Shown: piece by piece, positions 1 to 7,306 of the stretch
How positions within the stretch are numbered: the first letter of the stretch is position 1
Layout: each line of letters begins with the position of its first letter
Origin: an uncultured Alphaproteobacteria bacterium
GTDB taxonomy: Bacteria > Pseudomonadota > Alphaproteobacteria > Caulobacterales > Caulobacteraceae
DNA: 14,518 nucleotides
Reading direction: 5' to 3'
NCBI GenBank assembly: GCA_903928755.1
Contig: CAIYSH010000319.1
Location: 1 to 14,518 of the forward strand
Notes under the pieces: model-generated
Database searches by the model: none
Told to the model about the DNA's origin: nothing
The model's input: the letters and a program-made list of their open reading frames with translations, nothing else
Made by a program: the position numbers and the translations under genes

Positions 1-1
1 G

Positions 2-136
2 ATGATGGTGCTGTCTTCCAGCAAGAAGGTCATGGGCGACTTCACCTTGCCCACAGGTTTGAAGCTGGTGGGCTGGGTGGCCACCGGCGTCATGGCCTTG
101 GCGTCTGCCGCCATGTTCGTCACCTGGGGCCGATAG
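2..136 (+). CDS. NRAMP-type divalent metal ion transporter, C-terminal end (partial)
   Basis: The frame is open from the window edge to a TAG stop at 134-136, leaving 44 residues. They read as a cytoplasmic stretch (MMVLSSSKKVMGDFTLP) followed by one hydrophobic helix (LVGWVATGVMALASAAMFV) and a very short tail. A KVMG segment leading into the last transmembrane helix and a short tail after it are typical of the C-terminus of NRAMP/MntH proton-coupled Mn2+/Fe2+ transporters of the inner membrane. The metal-binding helices lie outside the window, so the family call rests on this tail alone and another multi-helix transporter is possible. The stop is 4 bp from the stop of the convergent acetyltransferase gene. 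Confidence 0.6.
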   Translation: MMVLSSSKKVMGDFTLPTGLKLVGWVATGVMALASAAMFVTWGR

Positions 137-140
137 GGCT

Positions 141-683
141 TCAGCCGCCCAGCTTCAGCCCGGGATTGTCTGGCGGTAGGGTGTCCCCGCCGTTCAGGGA
201 CAGCTGCATCAGACAGGTATCGACCCATCGATCGCGCTTGAAACCGACGTTCCGCAGTATGCCCACAGGCAGGAAACCCAGTGATGCATGCAGGCCGATG
301 GACGCCTGGTTTGCGGAGTCACCGATCACCGCGACGAGCTGGCGCAGGCCCGCGAGTTCGCAGGCCTTGATAACTTCGGTCAGGACGGCACGACCAACGC
401 CCCTGCCGACCGCGCCCGGTGCCACATAGACGCTGTCCTCCGCCGTATAGCGATAGCTGGTCCGCGGCCGATAGGCGCTGGCATAGGCATACCCCAGGAC
501 CAGTCCCTCTGCTTCTGCGACCATGTGTGGCAGACCAAGGGCCACCACGACAGCCCGTCGCTTCAGCATTTCATCGGGCGAGGGTGGAACCTCCTCGAAG
601 GTACCGAAACTGTGCAAAACATGGTGGCCGTAGATCGCTGCCAGGGCCTCGCCATCGCCTTCAGTCGAGGGTCGTATGATCAT
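141..683 (-). CDS. GNAT N-acetyltransferase, phosphinothricin/methionine-sulfone acetyltransferase (PAT/Bar/MddA) type
   Basis: A 180-residue cytosolic acetyltransferase that would transfer acetyl from acetyl-CoA to a small amine. Family members acetylate phosphinothricin, methionine sulfoximine/sulfone or related amino acids. The N-terminus MIIRPSTEGDGEALAAIY is the standard GNAT beta1-alpha1. YRPRTSYRYTAEDSVYV (about 71-87) is the PAT-family signature strand. GRGVGRAVL (93-101) is the acetyl-CoA pyrophosphate loop, and NQASIGLHASLGF (125-137) is the conserved C-terminal motif with Asn125. The frame stays open upstream to 776, but those residues do not resemble a GNAT, so I chose the ATG at 681-683, which has a GGGAACAGG purine stretch before it. 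The gene overlaps the 3' end of ptrB by 23 bp, suggesting translational coupling. The natural substrate is not determined. Confidence 0.88.
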   Translation of the reverse strand: MIIRPSTEGDGEALAAIYGHHVLHSFGTFEEVPPSPDEMLKRRAVVVALGLPHMVAEAEGLVLGYAYASAYRPRTSYRYTAEDSVYVAPGAVGRGVGRAVLTEVIKACELAGLRQLVAVIGDSANQASIGLHASLGFLPVGILRNVGFKRDRWVDTCLMQLSLNGGDTLPPDNPGLKLGG

Positions 684-2757
684 CCTGTTCCCAACCCCGC
701 TCCATGGCCCAGATCGCAAAGGCATAATCCAGGGCGATTTCCTTGAGGAAGTCGAACCTTCCGGACGCCCCTCCATGCCCGGCCTCCATATTGATTTTCA
801 ACAGCACAGGCGACCCTGACGTAGTGCTGGCCCGCAGTTTTGCCACCCATTTCTGAGGCTCCCAGTAGGTGACCCGGGGATCGGACAGGCCCCCTGTCGC
901 GAGGATTGGCGGATACGGGCGGACACCGACATTCTCATAGGGGCTATAGCTGGCGATCCGGTCATAGGCTGCAGCGTCCTCAAGGGGATTACCCCACTCG
1001 GGCCACTCCGGCGGCGTCAGGGGCAGGGTGATGTCGCTCATGGTGTTGAGCACGTCCACAAAGGGCACGGCAGCGATGATTCCCGCCCATAGGGTCGGAG
1101 CCATATTGGCCACGGCACCCATAAGCATGCCGCCTGCCGATCCGCCATAGGCCACCATCCGGCCCCGGGCGCTGTAGTTCTGGTCTGCCAGATACTCCGC
1201 GCAGGCGATGAAATCCGTAAAGGTGTTGGTCTTCTTCTCCTTCCGGCCATCCAGAAACCAGCCCCAGCCCTTGTCCGAGCCCCCGCGGATATGAGCGGTC
1301 GCCCAGACCCAACCCCGGTCTACGAGGGAAAGATTGCGAATGGAGAAGCTGGGATCCATGGCGTGGCCGTAAGAGCCATAACCGTAAAGCAGGAGGGGGG
1401 CTGAACCGTCCAGGGGCGTATCCCGCCGCATGAGCAAGGTGATGGGAACCAGCTGGCCGTCCGGCGCAGGGGCGTTCACGCGACGCGCCACATAGAGGGA
1501 GGGGTCATGGCCGGACGGGATTTCCTGGGTCTTCCTAAGGGTTCGTTCCTGGGTGACCATGTCATAGTCAAACCACTGCCTTGGGGTGGTGGGCGACTGG
1601 TAGACAAACCGGGTCAGGGTCGTCTCGTATTCATGGCCGCCGGACAGGTCGAGGGCGTAGGCCTGTTCCTCGAAAGCCACCTTATGCTCGGCTCCGGTTC
1701 GCGCCATGATCACCAGTCGGTCATTGGCGTCCACCCGCTCCGTCCGGACCAGATGGCCGGAATAGAGCGCGAAGCCTGTAATATAATGACCCGCCCTGTG
1801 GGCGACAAAGTCGACCCAGCCGGCCCGCGACGGGACCGCCGACTCTGACCGGGCAAGTTTGAAATCCACGGCGTCGCCGGCATTGGTTCGGATGATCCAG
1901 CAGTCGGTCCAGTGGTCGAGGTCGTACTTGACCCCTTCTTCACGGGGCTGGGCTACGATCGGCGCGGCGGTTGGGTCTGCGGCCGGGATCAGCCAGATCT
2001 CGGTGGTTTCCTGATTGCCCACATGGATCAGTATGTGGCTGTCATCCGAGGCGGTGCCGACCCCCAGAAACATGCCATCATCGGCCTCTTCATAGACCAG
2101 GGTGTCATCGCCGCCCCGGCTTGGTCGCCGATAGACCTTGGAGGGGCGCGCATTCTCGTCCCGCCAGATCCAGAAGAGCCAATGGCTGTCTGGCGAAAAG
2201 GTGAAGTCGCCATAGGCGCTGTCGATGGTGAAGGGCAGATCCTCACCGGTCGCCAGATCGCGGACCCTGAGGGTGTAATACTCCGACCCCTGCTCGTCGG
2301 CGGCCCAGGCATAGAGGCGATGATCGGGACTATGATGCGCTGCGCCGACCTGGAAGAAGGCCTTGCCCTTGGCCAGGGCCTCTTCGTCCAGCAGGATCTG
2401 TTCACCGTCCATGCGACCGCGCGGGCGCCGACCATGGATGGGGTGTTCTGCACCGGCTTCGTAGCGGACATAATAATCCCAGGCCCCGTCAGGGCTGGGA
2501 ACGGAGCTGTCGTCTTCCTTGATCCGCCCCTTCATCTCGGCGAAGAGCTCGGCCTGTAAGGCCGCTGTGCCGCCCAGCATGGCCTCGGTATAGGCGTTCT
2601 CTTCGTTCAGGTGCTCGCGGATGTCCGGCCTGAGGGTGGAGGGATCGCGCAGGACCTCCTTCCAGTTCTCGTCCTTCATCCAGGCATAGTCATCTATACG
2701 CACCCGGTTCATCTGGTAGATGGTCTTGGGCTCGCGCTTGGCGACCGGGGGTTTCAT
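661..2757 (-). CDS. ptrB: Oligopeptidase B (S9A family serine peptidase)
   Basis: A 698-residue cytosolic prolyl-oligopeptidase-family enzyme that cleaves short peptides after Lys/Arg. The N-terminal half (about 1-410) is the seven-bladed propeller, opening with the family pattern RIDDYAWMKDENW (20-32). The C-terminal half is the alpha/beta-hydrolase domain. The triad is visible: Ser540 in GGSAGGML, Asp626 in GLSDPRVTYWEP, His661 in MEAGHGGASGRFD. HIRGGSDKGWGW (489-500) and EWGNP (587-591) are oligopeptidase B hallmarks. Length fits the family (about 680-720), and no signal peptide is present. The ATG at 2755-2757 has a good Shine-Dalgarno (GGAGA) about 7 bp upstream. A GNAT gene overlaps its end. 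Two acidic pocket residues important in enterobacterial enzymes appear replaced (Ser470, Pro586); see findings. Confidence 0.95.
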   Translation of the reverse strand: MKPPVAKREPKTIYQMNRVRIDDYAWMKDENWKEVLRDPSTLRPDIREHLNEENAYTEAMLGGTAALQAELFAEMKGRIKEDDSSVPSPDGAWDYYVRYEAGAEHPIHGRRPRGRMDGEQILLDEEALAKGKAFFQVGAAHHSPDHRLYAWAADEQGSEYYTLRVRDLATGEDLPFTIDSAYGDFTFSPDSHWLFWIWRDENARPSKVYRRPSRGGDDTLVYEEADDGMFLGVGTASDDSHILIHVGNQETTEIWLIPAADPTAAPIVAQPREEGVKYDLDHWTDCWIIRTNAGDAVDFKLARSESAVPSRAGWVDFVAHRAGHYITGFALYSGHLVRTERVDANDRLVIMARTGAEHKVAFEEQAYALDLSGGHEYETTLTRFVYQSPTTPRQWFDYDMVTQERTLRKTQEIPSGHDPSLYVARRVNAPAPDGQLVPITLLMRRDTPLDGSAPLLLYGYGSYGHAMDPSFSIRNLSLVDRGWVWATAHIRGGSDKGWGWFLDGRKEKKTNTFTDFIACAEYLADQNYSARGRMVAYGGSAGGMLMGAVANMAPTLWAGIIAAVPFVDVLNTMSDITLPLTPPEWPEWGNPLEDAAAYDRIASYSPYENVGVRPYPPILATGGLSDPRVTYWEPQKWVAKLRASTTSGSPVLLKINMEAGHGGASGRFDFLKEIALDYAFAIWAMERGWEQDDHTTLD

Positions 2758-2781
2758 CGGTTTCTCTCCAGAGGCGTAATA

Positions 2782-2800
2782 GTGAGCTGCGCCAGCTCAC
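2782..2800. repeat. Perfect inverted repeat GTGAGCTG-CGC-CAGCTCAC in the ptrB leader
   Basis: Eight base pairs of perfect dyad symmetry with a 3-nt centre, ending 25 bp upstream of the ptrB start codon. In RNA it forms a tight hairpin upstream of the ribosome binding site. As DNA it resembles a binding site for a dimeric regulator. Which role applies cannot be decided from the sequence. Confidence 0.5.
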
Positions 2801-2839
2801 CCGAGTCCGGCCAGTTAGGGTATGGGACTCAATGGCCGG

Positions 2840-2865
2840 GATTGTCGCCCGCACTGGCGGCAATC
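2840..2865. repeat. Inverted repeat spanning the predicted ptrB promoter core
   Basis: The left arm GATTGTCGCC (2840-2849) and right arm GGCGGCAATC (2856-2865) pair at 9 of 10 positions around a 6-nt centre. The repeat lies between, and partly over, the predicted -35 and -10 boxes of ptrB, which suggests an operator. It could also be a chance GC-rich palindrome. Confidence 0.4.
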
Positions 2866-2945
2866 TCAAGGTTTGCAGATTTCGCCCCCTGTTAAGGCGT
2901 GGCCTGTAATCTCCGCCCGATCCGATCCCTGAGCCCGAGACTGAA

Positions 2946-3770
2946 ATGGCTTTCGACCTCTCCATGGCCCTGATCCACGCCACTGTTCAACTGGAGCAGC
3001 CGCTCGGCGATGGCACCCGGACTGTCGGTACGGGCTTTCTGATTGCAGATGCCGGACCGGATGGTGCGACCCGGGTCGTACTGGTCACTGCCGAGCATGT
3101 GTTTGACAGGATGCCCGGGCCTGAAGCCCGGATCGGCTATCGTACCGAGCATGCCGATGGCTCCTGGACCTATGCGCCGACCCCGCTGACCATCCGCGAC
3201 AAGGACGGTCACGCCCTCTGGGCCCAGCATCCCGACAAGGACATTGCCGTCATGCGGGTCGCGGCCCCGGATGCTTTCGTGCGTGCTGCGATTCCCAAAT
3301 CCTGGCTGGCGGAAGACCAGACCTTTGCAAGGCTGGCCGTGGGCCCCGGCGATGAGATGATGGCTCTGGGCTTCCCGCGCGGCTTGTCCGCCAATGGTGC
3401 CGGCTTTCCGATCCTGCGGTCTGGACGCGTGGCGTCCTTTCCCGTGACGCCCGCCAGCCTCTATCCGACCTTCCTTCTGGATTTCAGCGTCTTTCCCGGA
3501 AATTCCGGCGGACCTGTCTTCATGGTCGAGACTGCAGGGCGGCGTGCCGGCGCAGCCGGAACCCCACCGGCCCAGTTCATCGCAGGCCTGCTGAGCCAGC
3601 AGGTGGAACTCAACAAGGAGCGACTGGAGATCGGCATTGTCGTCCACGCAAAGTATATCCGCGAAGCGATTGGCCTGCTGGACAGCGGTGCCAGCCTGGT
3701 CCCGGTTACGGGCACCCCCGCGCCGCAGGTCAGGGCTGCCTCTGCGGCGGAAATGATGGAAAAACCCTAG
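2946..3770 (+). CDS. Trypsin-like serine peptidase (S1/Trypsin_2 fold), no signal peptide
   Basis: A 274-residue protein with the chymotrypsin-fold triad in order: His51 in LVTAEHVF, Asp99 in PDKDIAVMRV, and Ser187 in FPGNSGGPVF, the standard oxyanion-hole motif also seen in HtrA/DegP. GTGFLIAD (28-35) before the His is the usual S1 opening strand. After the barrel a 70-residue tail ends in a Pro/Ala-rich stretch. There is no PDZ domain and no recognisable signal peptide (MAFDLSMALIHATVQLEQ), unlike periplasmic DegP, so either it is cytosolic or it leaves by an unrecognised route. The ATG at 2946 has only a weak Shine-Dalgarno. It is divergent from ptrB and 79 bp upstream of yghU on the same strand. 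The substrate is unknown. Confidence 0.82.
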   Translation: MAFDLSMALIHATVQLEQPLGDGTRTVGTGFLIADAGPDGATRVVLVTAEHVFDRMPGPEARIGYRTEHADGSWTYAPTPLTIRDKDGHALWAQHPDKDIAVMRVAAPDAFVRAAIPKSWLAEDQTFARLAVGPGDEMMALGFPRGLSANGAGFPILRSGRVASFPVTPASLYPTFLLDFSVFPGNSGGPVFMVETAGRRAGAAGTPPAQFIAGLLSQQVELNKERLEIGIVVHAKYIREAIGLLDSGASLVPVTGTPAPQVRAASAAEMMEKP

Positions 3771-3849
3771 GGCGAGAGAATCTCGACTCTGGTTCAAGGG
3801 CGTGTCATCCAATCGGTAAACACCTATCCGACGTTCCCGGGAGATGATC

Positions 3850-4722
3850 ATGTCAGACGCCGCCGCCTACACACCGCCAAAAATCTGGACCTGGAACAAG
3901 GAGGCCGGCGGCCGCTTCGCCGCCATCAACCGGCCCATCGCCGGGCCGACGTCCGAGAAGGACTTACCGGTCGGCAATCATCCCTTCCAGCTCTACTCCC
4001 TGGGCACGCCCAATGGGGTCAAGGTGACCATCATGTTCGAAGAGCTGCTGGCGGCGGGCCATGCCGGTGCGGAATATGACGCCTGGCTCCTTGCCATCAA
4101 TGGCAACCAGTTCAGCAGCGGCTTTGTGGACATCAATCCCAACTCCAAGATCCCGGCCATGGTGGACCGCAGCGGCGACAAGCCGTTCCGGGTCTTTGAG
4201 TCCGGGGCCATCCTGGTGCACCTGGCCGAGAAGTTCGGTGCCTTCCTGCCGACCGATCCAGCGGCCCGGGCCGAGTGCCTGTCCTGGCTGTTCTGGCAGG
4301 TGGGCAGCGCCCCCTTCCTCGGCGGCGGCTTTGGTCACTTCTATGCCTATGCGCCGATCAAGATCGAATATGCCATCGACCGCTATGCCATGGAGACCAA
4401 GCGCCAGATGGATGTGCTGAACCGTCACCTGGCCGACAATCGCTATATCTGCGGCGACGACTACACCATTGCCGACATGGCCATCTGGCCCTGGTATGGC
4501 GGCATGGCCAAGGGCCTGCTCTATGAGGGCGGCGAGTTCCTGCAGGTGCACGAATACACCAATGTCATCCGCTGGGCTGATGAGCTGGCTGAACGCCCCG
4601 GCGTCAAGCGTGGCCGGATGGTCAACCGCGTCAGCGGCGAACCCTCCAGCCAGCTTCATGAGCGTCACGATGCCAGCGACTTCGACCTGCGGACCCAGGA
4701 CAAACTGAACCCGCCGTCCTAG
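3850..4722 (+). CDS. yghU: YghU-type glutathione S-transferase / disulfide-bond reductase
   Basis: A 290-residue cytosolic member of the Nu-class GST group (E. coli YghU/YfcG), whose members bind two glutathiones and reduce disulfides or peroxides. The resemblance to E. coli YghU is strong from end to end: YTPPKIWTWNKEAGGRFA at the N-terminus, YSLGTPNGVKVTIMFEELL (49-67), QFSSGFVDINPNSKIPAM (87-104), FESGAILVHLAEKFG (116-130), APFLGGGFGHFY (154-165), YTIADMAIWPW (205-215), and the tail SQLHERHDASDF (267-278). An in-frame ATG two codons earlier (3844) directly abuts the GGGAG Shine-Dalgarno, whereas the ATG at 3850 has 6-nt spacing and matches the E. coli N-terminus, so 3850 is chosen. Its stop is 4 bp from the stop of the convergent minus-strand gene. 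Confidence 0.93.
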   Translation: MSDAAAYTPPKIWTWNKEAGGRFAAINRPIAGPTSEKDLPVGNHPFQLYSLGTPNGVKVTIMFEELLAAGHAGAEYDAWLLAINGNQFSSGFVDINPNSKIPAMVDRSGDKPFRVFESGAILVHLAEKFGAFLPTDPAARAECLSWLFWQVGSAPFLGGGFGHFYAYAPIKIEYAIDRYAMETKRQMDVLNRHLADNRYICGDDYTIADMAIWPWYGGMAKGLLYEGGEFLQVHEYTNVIRWADELAERPGVKRGRMVNRVSGEPSSQLHERHDASDFDLRTQDKLNPPS

Positions 4723-4726
4723 GACT

Positions 4727-5308
4727 TTAGGGGCGGGTATAGGGGTCGTTCGGCCCGCCGATCCGCTCCAGGGTCACGGTGAGCTTGCCCAGGTCAGGGC
4801 GCACCCAGATCATGTGCCCGTCGGCGTCCAGCCGCCGGGTCACCTGGATGCCCGGAATGCCGATCGGCCGCAGGACAAAGACCTTGTCTTCAAAGGTCGC
4901 GATCACATGGATTGGCGTCTTGTAGTCAAAGGCTGACACGTCATGGACGCCGTGTTCCGCCACGCCGTCCGCCCGGGCGTCGGCAATGGTGCCGCCACCC
5001 ATGTCGACAATGCGGTCACCGCACTGCTCGATCCGTTCCGCATAGCTGTAGATCCGGTCGCCCTCAGGCGGCGTGACGCCATTGCGGTCGGCCTTCAGGG
5101 TTTTCCAGATGCCCCGCAGGTCTGGCGCGCCGGCGACCAGGGGTTCCGTACAGGTCGACAGGACCGGTGCCGGAAACGTCTTGCCATAGCCCCCAGGCGG
5201 GGTGTGAGCCACCGGGATGTCGTCGGCCCTGACAAGCTTTGGCTTGGCGTTGGCGCTACCGGCCAGCAGAACAAGCACGCATCCGGCGACAGCGGTTGCA
5301 GATTTCAT
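4727..5308 (-). CDS. Exported hypothetical protein, second gene of a two-gene operon
   Basis: A 193-residue protein I do not recognise. The N-terminus is a classical Sec signal: MKSATA, then VAGCVLVLLAG, then SANA with cleavage predicted after Ala21, so the mature form is periplasmic or surface-located. Cys10 lies in the hydrophobic core and is not a good lipobox. The mature part has exactly two cysteines (Cys53, Cys96), which could form a disulfide. PDLRGIWKTL (62-71) resembles the opening strand of small lipocalin-like barrels, and the following sequence alternates as beta strands (IHVIATFEDKVFVLRPIG), but this is inference. The start ATG has GAGGAAA about 7 nt upstream. It begins 40 bp after the stop of the 84-residue gene, and both proteins carry a KPKLV...D.P segment just after the signal peptide region. 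Confidence 0.75.
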   Translation of the reverse strand: MKSATAVAGCVLVLLAGSANAKPKLVRADDIPVAHTPPGGYGKTFPAPVLSTCTEPLVAGAPDLRGIWKTLKADRNGVTPPEGDRIYSYAERIEQCGDRIVDMGGGTIADARADGVAEHGVHDVSAFDYKTPIHVIATFEDKVFVLRPIGIPGIQVTRRLDADGHMIWVRPDLGKLTVTLERIGGPNDPYTRP

Positions 5309-5348
5309 GGAAATTTCCTCAGGGATCCGGAATGGATGGGGCAGGCGG

Positions 5349-5603
5349 TCAGTTGGGCACGTCGCGGCTGCGTTCCAGCTGATCCTGGTCCTTCAGTCGT
5401 CGCGCTTCCCATTGCTCAGCCGTGGCGCAGGTCGTTTGAGCCATGAGCGAGCCTGTGGGCGTATCTTCGACGCAGACAAGCTTTGGTTTTGGAGGTTTCG
5501 ACGGCTTGGCGGGTTTGGCAGCGGGCGGCGGCACAGTGGCTGCAGCCTCAGGGGTTTCCGCTGACCCGAGGGCGAGGGCCAAGGCCAAGCCAAGAGCAAT
5601 CAT
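5349..5603 (-). CDS. Small exported Cys-pair protein, first gene of a two-gene operon
   Basis: An 84-residue protein with a short hydrophobic signal (MIALGLALALALGSA), a Pro/Ala/Lys-rich linker (about 22-40), then a compact C-terminal module: KLVCVEDTPTGS, a cysteine at 44 and another at 59 (TTCATAEQWEARR), and a charged helix ending QLERSRDVPN. The pattern C-x-E-x-x-x-TGS...C-x-T-x-x-x-W-x-x-x-R recurs in small uncharacterised periplasmic proteins of Caulobacterales and sphingomonads as I remember them; function is unknown. The start is well supported by GGAGG about 8 nt upstream of the ATG at 5601-5603. It is co-directional with the 193-residue gene 40 bp downstream and divergent from the methyltransferase gene. 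Confidence 0.75.
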   Translation of the reverse strand: MIALGLALALALGSAETPEAAATVPPPAAKPAKPSKPPKPKLVCVEDTPTGSLMAQTTCATAEQWEARRLKDQDQLERSRDVPN

Positions 5604-5697
5604 TTTTGTTTTCCTCCGGTTTCACTGAGCATGAACCGGCCTGGACACGTATTCAACTGACGTTGTGCTGTCGGTCCTGGCCTGTAAAGGTCCCGAT

Positions 5698-6300
5698 ATG
5701 AGCGCAAGTGAAATACTGCCCCTCTACCAGCGGCATGCTGCGGCCTGGGCCCAGGCCCGGGCCGAGGGGGCTCAGCATCATGAAGCCCACTGGCTTGCTC
5801 CTTTCCTTGGGCTCGTCCCGACCGGCGGGAGGGTGCTGGACCTCGGTTGCGGCACGGGCGCGCCGATTGCGCAGCGCCTGGTTGCTGCGGGTCTGCGGGT
5901 GACCGGGGTCGATGGAGCCCCGGCCATGGTCAACCTGTTCCGAACCAACCTGCCCGGAGAAGAGGCCATCCTCGCCGACATGCGCAGTCTTGATCTTGGC
6001 CGAAAATTCGAGGGCCTGATCGCCTGGGACAGCTTCTTCCATCTGGACCATGCCGCCCAGGCCGCCATGTTCGGGATCTTTGCAAACCACACGGCCCCTG
6101 GCGCGCCCCTGATGTTCACCAGCGGGCCGGAGCACGGCATTGCCATGGGGGCGTTTCAGGGCGAGCCACTGTTCCATGCCAGCCTGAGCCCGGAAGCCTA
6201 TCGACAGGCCCTGGAAACCCACGGTTTTCGGCTTGTTGCCCATAAATCAGAAGATCAGCAGGCGGGCGGACGCACGGTTTGGCTGGCGCAAATGACCTGA
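5698..6300 (+). CDS. Class I SAM-dependent methyltransferase
   Basis: A 200-residue cytosolic protein with the Rossmann-fold methyltransferase signatures. Motif I is VLDLGCGTG (46-54), which binds S-adenosylmethionine. The acidic residue of beta2 is in VTGVDGAPAMV (68-78, Asp72). ILADMRSLDL (91-100) is the motif II region, and GLIAWDSFFHLDH (106-118) is motif IV. The sequence ends with a beta-hairpin region (FRLVAHKSED...TVWLAQMT). It is of the small Methyltransf_25/11 type and the acceptor cannot be read from sequence. The frame is open upstream to 5665, but the ATG at 5698, with AAAGG upstream and an N-terminus that starts with an amphipathic helix, is the better start. The gene precedes the dioxygenase-esterase pair with a 73-bp gap, so co-transcription is possible but unproven. 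Confidence 0.88.
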   Translation: MSASEILPLYQRHAAAWAQARAEGAQHHEAHWLAPFLGLVPTGGRVLDLGCGTGAPIAQRLVAAGLRVTGVDGAPAMVNLFRTNLPGEEAILADMRSLDLGRKFEGLIAWDSFFHLDHAAQAAMFGIFANHTAPGAPLMFTSGPEHGIAMGAFQGEPLFHASLSPEAYRQALETHGFRLVAHKSEDQQAGGRTVWLAQMT

Positions 6301-6373
6301 TCAGGGTTCAAATAGGCCTGCGGGGATATCTTACCGCCCCGTGACCCACTGGCCTGTCTCCAGGAGAAGAGAA

Positions 6374-7306
6374 ATGGACGATCGTTTCACCCCGCAGGAT
6401 GTGGAAACCTGGCGCCGTGAAGGCTGTGCGCCGATCCACAACTTTTTCACGCCCGCAGAGGTCGCCGCCGTCCAGGCCGATTTCATCAAGGTGTTTGGCG
6501 GGTCTGAGAAGGCTTCCGATCCTCTGGACAAGAAGCACGACGGCCAGGTGGGGCGGTTTCACAGCAGCCAGTTTCTGGGCATCCAGCCCGTGCCGATCGA
6601 TTGTTCCCCGGCGCTGAACCTTATCGGCGTCCATCCGGCCCTGACCGAATTCGCGAAGCAGGCGCTGAAGACCGACGAGGTCTATCTCTACCAGTGCCAG
6701 TCCTGGGCCAAGTTCACCGGCGAGTCCGACTATGACCAGCCCTTCCACTGCGACTTCGTCAATCACACCCTGACGGTCCCGTCGGAGGACGAGGCCCTGA
6801 ATTCCGTGACCATCATGTGCTATTTCAGCGATGTCACTGAAGCCCATGGCCCCATGCACTACGTGACCCGCCCAGACAGCCTGACCGTGGCCGGGCCGGA
6901 TGCGACCTTCGATCAGGACCCTGCAAACCATGCCCGGCTTCAGGCGGGGCTCAAGCCCATGTCCAAATCGACCGCCAGTCCGGCGGGCTCCATCGCCCCC
7001 TATGCCATCGACGTCTATCACCGGGGCACCAACATGACCGCACCGGGCGGGGTGCGGTATGCGGTGATGGTCTGCTATCGGGCCGCCAGCGATGACTCCA
7101 TCGGCTTCCACGCCTGGCCGTTCCACCACACCAGGCCCTGGGGAAACATCTTCAATCACGCCACGCCGGACCAGCTGGCCTGCTTCGGCGTCCAGCGGCC
7201 GGGCCACCCCTTCTGGACCGAGGAGACCCTGCGCCGGGCCCAGGCCCGCTATCCCGGCTGGGATCTTGGTCCCTATCGCGCTGCTTTGAAGGCGCAGGCC
7301 GCATGA
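6374..7306 (+). CDS. Phytanoyl-CoA dioxygenase (PhyH) family Fe(II)/2-oxoglutarate oxygenase
   Basis: A 310-residue putative non-haem iron oxygenase. The facial triad is readable: His125-x-Asp127 in QPFHCDFVNH and the distal His216 in DVYHRGTNMT, followed by Arg228 in GGVRYAVMVCY, the residue expected to bind the 2-oxoglutarate carboxylate. HRGTNMT after a D-x-x-x-H stretch is the PhyH C-terminal signature. Members hydroxylate lipids, amino acids or secondary metabolites; the substrate here is not predictable and phytanoyl-CoA itself is unlikely to be implied by the name. The frame is open from 6341, but the ATG at 6374 has AGGAG 7 nt upstream and starts at the conserved helix, so it is chosen. 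Its stop overlaps the start of the downstream esterase gene (ATGA, 7303-7306), indicating translational coupling. Confidence 0.87.
   Translation: MDDRFTPQDVETWRREGCAPIHNFFTPAEVAAVQADFIKVFGGSEKASDPLDKKHDGQVGRFHSSQFLGIQPVPIDCSPALNLIGVHPALTEFAKQALKTDEVYLYQCQSWAKFTGESDYDQPFHCDFVNHTLTVPSEDEALNSVTIMCYFSDVTEAHGPMHYVTRPDSLTVAGPDATFDQDPANHARLQAGLKPMSKSTASPAGSIAPYAIDVYHRGTNMTAPGGVRYAVMVCYRAASDDSIGFHAWPFHHTRPWGNIFNHATPDQLACFGVQRPGHPFWTEETLRRAQARYPGWDLGPYRAALKAQAA

Larger units (their letters stand above)
2758..2945. promoter_or_regulatory. Divergent intergenic region between ptrB and the trypsin-like protease gene
   Basis: This 188-bp spacer must hold the promoters of two divergent genes. Toward ptrB (minus strand) I see a plausible sigma70-type pair: TTGAGA at 2869-2864 and GACAAT at 2846-2841, spaced 17 bp. 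An inverted repeat at 2840-2865 covers this promoter core, and a second perfect inverted repeat lies at 2782-2800 in the presumed ptrB leader. No equally convincing promoter was found toward the protease gene. Assignment is by eye against the consensus. Confidence 0.4.

Noticed and set aside
288..746. 152-codon plus-strand open frame
   Set aside because: It lies antisense to the GNAT gene and the end of ptrB, which have clear family motifs. Its own translation shows no domain and is the usual product of GC-rich antisense frames.
3773..3785. CGAGA-GAA-TCTCG hairpin after the trypsin-like protease stop
   Set aside because: It has only five base pairs and no following T-run, so it is too weak to call a terminator.
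2892..3851. 319-codon minus-strand open frame
   Set aside because: It is antisense to the trypsin-like protease gene, whose catalytic triad is intact. The minus-strand translation is Gly/Arg-rich and without motifs.
3964..4668. 234-codon minus-strand open frame
   Set aside because: It is a shadow of yghU, which matches E. coli YghU nearly end to end.
6308..7207. 299-codon minus-strand open frame
   Set aside because: It is antisense to the PhyH-family gene with its HxD...H residues. There are no recognisable features in the shadow.
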